Assembly (NCBI RefSeq): GCF_900197875.1
Contig: NZ_FZMO01000524.1
Location: 1-33,944, forward strand
Origin: Frankia canadensis
GTDB taxonomy: Bacteria > Actinomycetota > Actinomycetes > Frankiales > Frankiaceae
Reading direction: 5' to 3'
DNA length: 33,944 bases
The notes below the pieces were generated by a model. The model did not search any database. It saw only the letters and a list, made by a program, of their open reading frames with translations, and was not told the origin of the DNA. This document shows, piece by piece, positions 29,912-33,944 of the stretch. The number at the start of each line of letters is the position of its first letter. Position 1 is the first letter of the stretch. Made by a program: the position numbers and the translations under genes.

Positions 29912-30928
29912 TCAGCGGTGGCTCGTGGTGGGGAGGCGGGCGAGGTGGTCGTCGACGGCGGTGAGCCAGGCCAGCGGGCGGGTGGCCTGGGGGCTGTGGT
30001 CGGCGCCGGCGATCACGGCGAGGTGGGCGCCGGGGATGGTGTGGGCCATGGTGGCCGCGGCGTCGCGTAGGCCGGTGTCGTGTTCGCCGACGATGACGGT
30101 GGTCGGTACGCGGATCTCGCCCAGGCGGTCGACGAGGGACGGGTAGGTGCCGAGCTCGCGACCGAGGGTGGCCAGTGCCTCGGGATCGATCTGGCCTATC
30201 CCCTCGGCGGCGTGCTGTGCGGGGTTCGTGCCGTGGTGCGCGAGGGCCGGAGGATCGTCGTTCATGGCCGTGGCCGTGGCCGTGGCCGTGGCGGCGTGGC
30301 GGGCGGAGAGGAAGGCGGCGCCGGCGTCGAGGAGGGCGCCGACGAGGCGGCGGGCGACGGGGCCGGTCGCGGTGGCGGGGGCGGCGGCGGTGTCGACGAG
30401 GATCAGTGAACGCACCCGCTCCGGGTGGTCGAGCGTGTAGCGCAGGGCGATGACGCCGCCCATCGAGTGGCCGACGAGGTGCACCGGTTCGGTGCCGACG
30501 GCGTCGAGGACGGCCGCCAGATCGGCGAGCAGCAGGTCGAAGGTGTAGCCGGCGGGGCCGTCAGGGGTGCGGTCGCTCGCGCCGTGCCCGCGCTGGTCGT
30601 AGGCGATGACCCGGCGCGTCGCGGCGAGGTCGGGCGCGACCGCGGCCCAGTCCGCCGCGCTGCCGGCGATGCCGTGCACCAGCGTGATCGGCGCGTCGTC
30701 CGTGGATGGCCCATCGGCCATGGCCGTGAGGTCTGACGTTGTTCCGGCGGCGCCCCCCTCGACGGTCGTGTCCGTCTCGACGGTCGTGTCCGCCTCGCCG
30801 GGGTGGCGTGCGGGGCCTGGGGATGCCGGGCCGGGCTGCTCGGGCGGGACCGCGTTCGGGCGGAGTTCCTCGACCTGGAGTGTCAGTCCGGTCGCGCCTG
30901 TCGTCTGCCATTGCCGCGTCTCGACCAT
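29912..30928 (-). CDS. Alpha/beta hydrolase
   Basis: This is a 338-residue alpha/beta hydrolase with a full triad: Ser155 in GHSMGG, Asp284 in GEHDTGL and His311 in GADHS, plus the oxyanion region VHGIAGSAADW at 84-94. Substrates in this broad family range from esters to epoxides and cannot be predicted. Residues ~22-75 are a Pro/Thr/Glu-rich insert containing the repeat DTTVETDTTVE, and residues 213-221 alternate Ala-Thr; both arise from short tandem DNA repeats. ATG 30928 is preceded by GAGGATGG, and the frame above it lacks homology. It is divergent from cydAB. Confidence 0.85.
   Translation of the reverse strand: MVETRQWQTTGATGLTLQVEELRPNAVPPEQPGPASPGPARHPGEADTTVETDTTVEGGAAGTTSDLTAMADGPSTDDAPITLVHGIAGSAADWAAVAPDLAATRRVIAYDQRGHGASDRTPDGPAGYTFDLLLADLAAVLDAVGTEPVHLVGHSMGGVIALRYTLDHPERVRSLILVDTAAAPATATGPVARRLVGALLDAGAAFLSARHAATATATATAMNDDPPALAHHGTNPAQHAAEGIGQIDPEALATLGRELGTYPSLVDRLGEIRVPTTVIVGEHDTGLRDAAATMAHTIPGAHLAVIAGADHSPQATRPLAWLTAVDDHLARLPTTSHR
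30266..30289. repeat. Four tandem GGCCGT hexamers inside the hydrolase gene
   Basis: Four exact copies of GGCCGT encode an alternating Ala-Thr run in the hydrolase cap region. Slippage would add or remove two residues without shifting the frame. Confidence 0.8.
30759..30794. repeat. Two tandem 18-bp units inside the hydrolase gene
   Basis: TCGACGGTCGTGTCCGTC is followed directly by the same unit with one change (CGCC at the end). Translated, it gives the DTTVE repeat in the N-terminal insert. The frame is kept. Confidence 0.75.
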
Positions 30929-31033
30929 CCCGCCATCCTCGCGGGCCACCGATGGATGCTCCGCCCGCGCTTGGGCCGGGCGGAGGGTTGTCCGCGTCAC
31001 ATCGGCCGGGCTCGCGTCGTCGATCGTCCGGGC

Positions 31034-31071
31034 TATTCTACGAGAGGTAGAACTTTCGACGAGACGTAGAA
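31034..31071. promoter_or_regulatory. cydAB promoter with twin operators
   Basis: TATTCT (31034-31039) is a good -10. It is overlapped by TTCTAC-GAGAG-GTAGAA (31036-31052, perfect 6-bp arms), and 19 bp further on lies TTCGAC-GAGAC-GTAGAA (31055-31071, one mismatch). Together they form two tandem palindromes covering the -10 and the expected start point, an arrangement for repression. The cognate regulator is not in the window. The CTAC/GTAG core recalls BlaI/CopY-type sites, but this is a guess. The 190-bp gap to the hydrolase start serves both directions. Confidence 0.65.
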
Positions 31072-31118
31072 GATCGGTTCGGCTCGGCTGTCGGATGGGC
31101 GGCACGGAGGAGTCCCGG

Positions 31119-32768
31119 ATGATCGACACGAGTGGCGCGACGGTAGGGACGGCGGGGACGGTGTTCGCGGCCGCGGCGGGATCGACGGACCTGGCGCGGG
31201 CGCAGACGGCGTTCTCGCTGGCGTTCCACATCTGCTTCGCGGTCTTCGGCGTCGGGATGCCGTGGCTGCTGCTTTACACCGAGGGGAAGTGGGTGCGCAC
31301 CGGGGATCCGGTGTGGCTGGCGCTCACGAAGAAGTGGTCGCGTGCCTTCGCGGTTCTGTTCGCGGTGGGCGCGGTGTCGGGGACCGTCCTGTCGTTCGAG
31401 TTCGGGCTGCTCTGGCCGGCGTTCATGGCGCGCTACGGCGGGGTGCTGGGGCTGTCGTTCACGCTGGAGGGGTTCGCGTTCTTCGCCGAGGCCATCTTCA
31501 TCGGGATGTACCTGTACGGCTGGCGGCGGCTGTCGCCGCGGGCGCACTGGCTGACGCTGTGGCCGATCGCGATCGCCGGGACGCTGTCGACCCTGTTCAT
31601 CATCACGGCGAACGCCTGGATGAACGTTCCCGGCCGCGTCCGCGAGGTCGACGGAAAGGTCGTCTCCGCCGAACCGCTGGCGCCGCTGCTCAGTCCGTCC
31701 TCGCCGACGCAGGTCGTGCACATGCTGCTCGCCGCGCTGATGTGCACCGGAGGCGTGGTGGCGGGCGTGTACGCCGTCGGGATGCTGCGCGGGCGTCGTG
31801 ACACCTACCATCAGCGCGGGCTGCGGGTCGGGCTCGCGGTCGTGCTGGTCTGCGCGCCGCTGCAGCTCGTCTCCGGCGACCTCGCGGCCCGGGTCGTCGG
31901 CGAACACCAGCCCCTCAAGCTCGCCGCCATGGAGGGGCTGTTCCACACCCAGTCCGGCGCCCCGCTGACCATCGGCGGCTTCTACGACGACGCCACCGGG
32001 GAGGTCCGCTACGGCATCGAGATCCCGAAGGCGCTCTCCCTGCTCGAGCACTTCGACCCCGACGCCCGCATCACAGGCCTGGACGCCGCCCCGCCCGCCG
32101 ACCGGCCCAACGCCGCCCTCGTCCACCTGGCGTTCACCGTCATGGTCGGGCTTGGCACGGCCCTGATCGCCCTGGCGGCGCTGGTCGCTCTCGTCATGGT
32201 CCGCCGCTGGCGACGCCGCCGCCGCGCCGGCGCCCTCGGCGGCCGGATCCGTGCGGACGGCTCGGGGACGCCGGCCGGTGGGAGCGACGATGACGTCGAT
32301 GGTGCTGGCACACGTTCGCTGGTGCCCACCGGTCGGCCGTGGCTGTGGGCCGCGGCGGCGACCGGGCCGGCGGCGATGCTCGCGATGCTCGCCGGGTGGG
32401 AGGTCACCGAGGGTGGGCGCCAGCCGTGGATCGTCTACGGCCGGATGCGCGTCGCCGACGCGGTGACCGCGAACTCCGGCATCGGGTGGACGTTCGCGGG
32501 CACCCTCATCCTCTACCTGGGCCTCGCGACCGCCCTCGTGCTCATCCTGCGCCGGATGGCCACCGGCGGTCCCGGCCCGGACACTCCCGCGCATGCGTCC
32601 GTCCGACCACCCCTGGACGACGACGCCGGGCCTCGGGATGACGGCGGCAGCAGCGGCGACGGCAACGGCAGCAGCGGCAACGGCAGCGATGCCGGTGGCG
32701 GTGGCGGTGGCGGTGAGGACGTTGTGGAGGCCGGTGCTGTGGGCGTTGGGGGAGGGAGACGGCGATGA
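31119..32768 (+). CDS. cydA: Cytochrome bd ubiquinol/menaquinol oxidase subunit I
   Basis: This is a 549-residue CydA, the haem-bearing subunit of the bd-type oxygen reductase in the cytoplasmic membrane. Likely ligands and proton-path residues are His37 (FHICFAVFGVG), His201 (VVHMLLAALM), Met342 (FTVMVGLG), and Glu117 and Glu124 (LEGFAFFAEAIF). The conserved GRQPW is at 433-437. The loop between about 363 and 403 is an Arg-rich then Gly/Asp-rich insertion, and the C-terminus (about 495-549) is a Gly/Ser/Asp repeat tail not found in typical CydA. GGAGGAG lies 6 nt before the ATG. The gene overlaps cydB by ATGA. A high-affinity oxidase of this kind supports growth at low oxygen. Confidence 0.93.
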   Translation: MIDTSGATVGTAGTVFAAAAGSTDLARAQTAFSLAFHICFAVFGVGMPWLLLYTEGKWVRTGDPVWLALTKKWSRAFAVLFAVGAVSGTVLSFEFGLLWPAFMARYGGVLGLSFTLEGFAFFAEAIFIGMYLYGWRRLSPRAHWLTLWPIAIAGTLSTLFIITANAWMNVPGRVREVDGKVVSAEPLAPLLSPSSPTQVVHMLLAALMCTGGVVAGVYAVGMLRGRRDTYHQRGLRVGLAVVLVCAPLQLVSGDLAARVVGEHQPLKLAAMEGLFHTQSGAPLTIGGFYDDATGEVRYGIEIPKALSLLEHFDPDARITGLDAAPPADRPNAALVHLAFTVMVGLGTALIALAALVALVMVRRWRRRRRAGALGGRIRADGSGTPAGGSDDDVDGAGTRSLVPTGRPWLWAAAATGPAAMLAMLAGWEVTEGGRQPWIVYGRMRVADAVTANSGIGWTFAGTLILYLGLATALVLILRRMATGGPGPDTPAHASVRPPLDDDAGPRDDGGSSGDGNGSSGNGSDAGGGGGGGEDVVEAGAVGVGGGRRR

Positions 32769-33769
32769 GCGCGGCTGACCTGCTTCTGCTCGTCATGGTC
32801 GGCGGGCTGACCGCCTACGCGCTGCTCGCCGGCGCCGACTTCGGCGCAGGGGTGTGGGACCTGCTCGCCCGCGGCCGTGGCGCCGCCGACCAGCGACGGC
32901 TGATCTCCGCGGCGCTCGGGCCGGTGTGGGAGGCCAACCACGTGTGGCTGATCTTCGTGCTGGTGGCGTTGTTCAGCGGGTTCCCGGAGGCGTTCGGGAT
33001 CATCGGTTCGACGTTGGAGGTGCCGCTGATCTGCGCGCTGGTCGGGATCGTGCTGCGTGGCTCGGCGTACGTCTACCGCGCCTACGGCGGCGGTGCGGCC
33101 GGCCCCGACAGGTGGTGGGGACACCTGTTCGCCGTCGCCTCGACAGTGACGCCGTTCGCGCTGGGCGTCACCGGCGCGGCGCTGGCCACCGGCGATCTGG
33201 CCGAATCCGACCCGTGGCGCCCGTTGACGAACTCGTTCGGCCTGGTCTGCGGCCTGTTCGCGGTGACGGTGACGGCGTTCCTGGCCGCCGTCTACCTCTG
33301 CCGGGATGCGGCGGGCTCGCCGGCGACCGAGCATCTCGTCCCCGGGATGCGGCGGCGGGCGCTGGCCGGGGCGATCGCGTCGGGCGCGCTGGCCGCGGTG
33401 CTGCTTCCCCTGCTGTGGTCGCACGCGCCGGTCGTGGCGGACCGTTTCGCCGACCGGTCGATCCCCTTCGCCGTGCTGTCGGCGGGCGGGGGCGTGGCCG
33501 CGCTCGTCCTGCTCTGGCGGCACCGCTTCACCGCCGCCCGGCTCGCCGCCGGTCTCGCCGTCGCCGGTGTCCTGTGGGGCTGGGCCGCCGCCCAGTACCC
33601 CGACCTGGTCGTGGGCCGCGCGACCGCCGCGTCCGCGGCCGCGCCGCACGCCAATCTGGTGGCCATGCTCATCGCGATCGCCCTCGGCATGCTCGTGATC
33701 GTCCCGTCGATGCTCCTCCTGTTCCGCCTCTTCGCCCTCCCCGACCCCGACGCCCTCGACCCCCACTGA
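32765..33769 (+). CDS. cydB: Cytochrome bd oxidase subunit II
   Basis: This is a 334-residue CydB, the partner membrane subunit of CydA. Signature elements are YALLAGADFGAGVWDLLARG near the N-terminus, GPVWEANHVWLIFVLVALFS, and FPEAFGIIGSTLEVPLICAL, followed by RGSAYVYRAY. About eight to nine hydrophobic helices are visible and the length is normal. The start overlaps the cydA stop as ATGA, so the two are co-translated. The assembly exporter genes cydDC that often follow are not seen before the window ends 175 nt later; the sequence drops in GC there instead. Confidence 0.93.
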   Translation: MSAADLLLLVMVGGLTAYALLAGADFGAGVWDLLARGRGAADQRRLISAALGPVWEANHVWLIFVLVALFSGFPEAFGIIGSTLEVPLICALVGIVLRGSAYVYRAYGGGAAGPDRWWGHLFAVASTVTPFALGVTGAALATGDLAESDPWRPLTNSFGLVCGLFAVTVTAFLAAVYLCRDAAGSPATEHLVPGMRRRALAGAIASGALAAVLLPLLWSHAPVVADRFADRSIPFAVLSAGGGVAALVLLWRHRFTAARLAAGLAVAGVLWGWAAAQYPDLVVGRATAASAAAPHANLVAMLIAIALGMLVIVPSMLLLFRLFALPDPDALDPH

Positions 33770-33944
33770 GCGTAGATTGGCGGGACAGATCCGGAGCCAG
33801 TGGAGAAGGGAGACTCGTCGGTGCGGCGTTTCAATACTGCTGGTCCGTGCCGATCTGATTTCCATTACATGGAGCATTTTCAAAGTTAATTTTTTTAGAT
33901 TCCTTCCTGTTCCAGGACGAAGACGGCTTGGGTGAATGTGCCGA
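33770..33944. other. AT-rich window end without a recognisable gene
   Basis: After cydB the sequence changes character. A stretch at about 33,860-33,920 contains CATTTTCAAAGTTAATTTTTTTAGATTCC, much lower in GC than anything else in the window. No reading frame of note is present. GTTTCAAT at 33,828 resembles the start of some CRISPR repeats, but no second copy is visible. The region may be a boundary of another insertion. Confidence 0.4.

Noticed and set aside
31038-32594. Long minus-strand frame opposite cydA
   Set aside because: The frame is rich in Arg, Gly, His and Gln and has no homology; it results from codon bias of cydA on the other strand.
33828-33867. CRISPR array
   Set aside because: Only one GTTTCAAT-like segment exists in the window; an array needs at least two evenly spaced copies, and no cas gene is present.
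32513-33883. Long minus-strand frame opposite cydB
   Set aside because: Same reason: low-complexity antisense translation without start signal or domain.
1-33944. tRNA or rRNA genes
   Set aside because: No cloverleaf-like sequence with a TTC-loop (GGTTCRANYCC) in proper context, and no rRNA segment was recognised by eye. A covariance-model scan would settle this.

Overview
The window is high-GC DNA with actinobacterial habits: strong G/C at third codon positions, frequent GTG starts, TANNNT -10 boxes placed to give leaderless mRNAs, and actinobacterial versions of TIR/NB-ARC/TPR and glycosyltransferase genes. A Frankia-like or other mycelial actinomycete is a reasonable guess, but no rRNA or marker gene is present to fix the genus. 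The region reads as an accessory or plastic part of a chromosome, rich in toxin-antitoxin (TA) modules, decayed gene fragments and defence genes.

Layout. 1-0.7 kb: a PIN toxin with a Phd-type antitoxin (minus strand). 0.7-2.4 kb: an SDR-fold protein that lacks its catalytic Ser and Tyr, divergent from a PadR repressor, with a doubled ATGT-N8-ACAT operator between them. 2.4-3.4 kb: a scar made of an IS6-type transposase piece, a 500-bp inverted copy of part of the TIR-NB-ARC-TPR gene, and the 5' part of a broken SDR gene. 3.4-7.6 kb: a TetR regulator divergent from an MFS efflux - NmrA-like reductase - SDR operon, with two copies of a palindromic operator between them. 7.6-8.2 kb: gene debris. 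8.2-11.8 kb: a small acidic protein gene convergent with a 1064-residue TIR-NB-ARC-TPR (STAND) gene. 12.1-20.8 kb: a minus-strand cassette of a Type III-like Res helicase/nuclease, a Mod DNA methyltransferase and a UvrD-like helicase with an AddB/Cas4-type iron-sulphur nuclease domain, flanked by degenerate 58-bp direct repeats that look like the 3' end of a restriction-subunit gene. 21.1-27.5 kb: a TA cluster (HigBA; Phd-like/RelE; HTH-ImmA/IrrE; YefM/YoeB; truncated XRE antitoxin; RHH/MazF-like) with decayed copies of one antitoxin, a group II intron reverse-transcriptase scrap and a RibD/DHFR-like reductase gene. 27.6-29.9 kb: a GT-B glycosyltransferase and an M50-like membrane peptidase. 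29.9-33.8 kb: an alpha/beta hydrolase divergent from cydAB (cytochrome bd oxidase) with a twin operator over the start of transcription. The last 175 bases fall to low GC and hold no recognisable gene.

How the genes may work together. The restriction cassette, the TIR STAND protein, the ImmA/IrrE regulator and at least five TA modules form a plausible defence island. The most unusual unit is Res-Mod-UvrD. The Res nuclease motif has Ser where E-x-K enzymes have Lys, while the third protein carries an apparently intact nuclease, so cleavage may have moved to the helicase-nuclease partner. This is inference from sequence only. A second theme is that the leading genes of four TA operons, and tetR, have a -10 box 5-7 nt before the start codon and no Shine-Dalgarno sequence.
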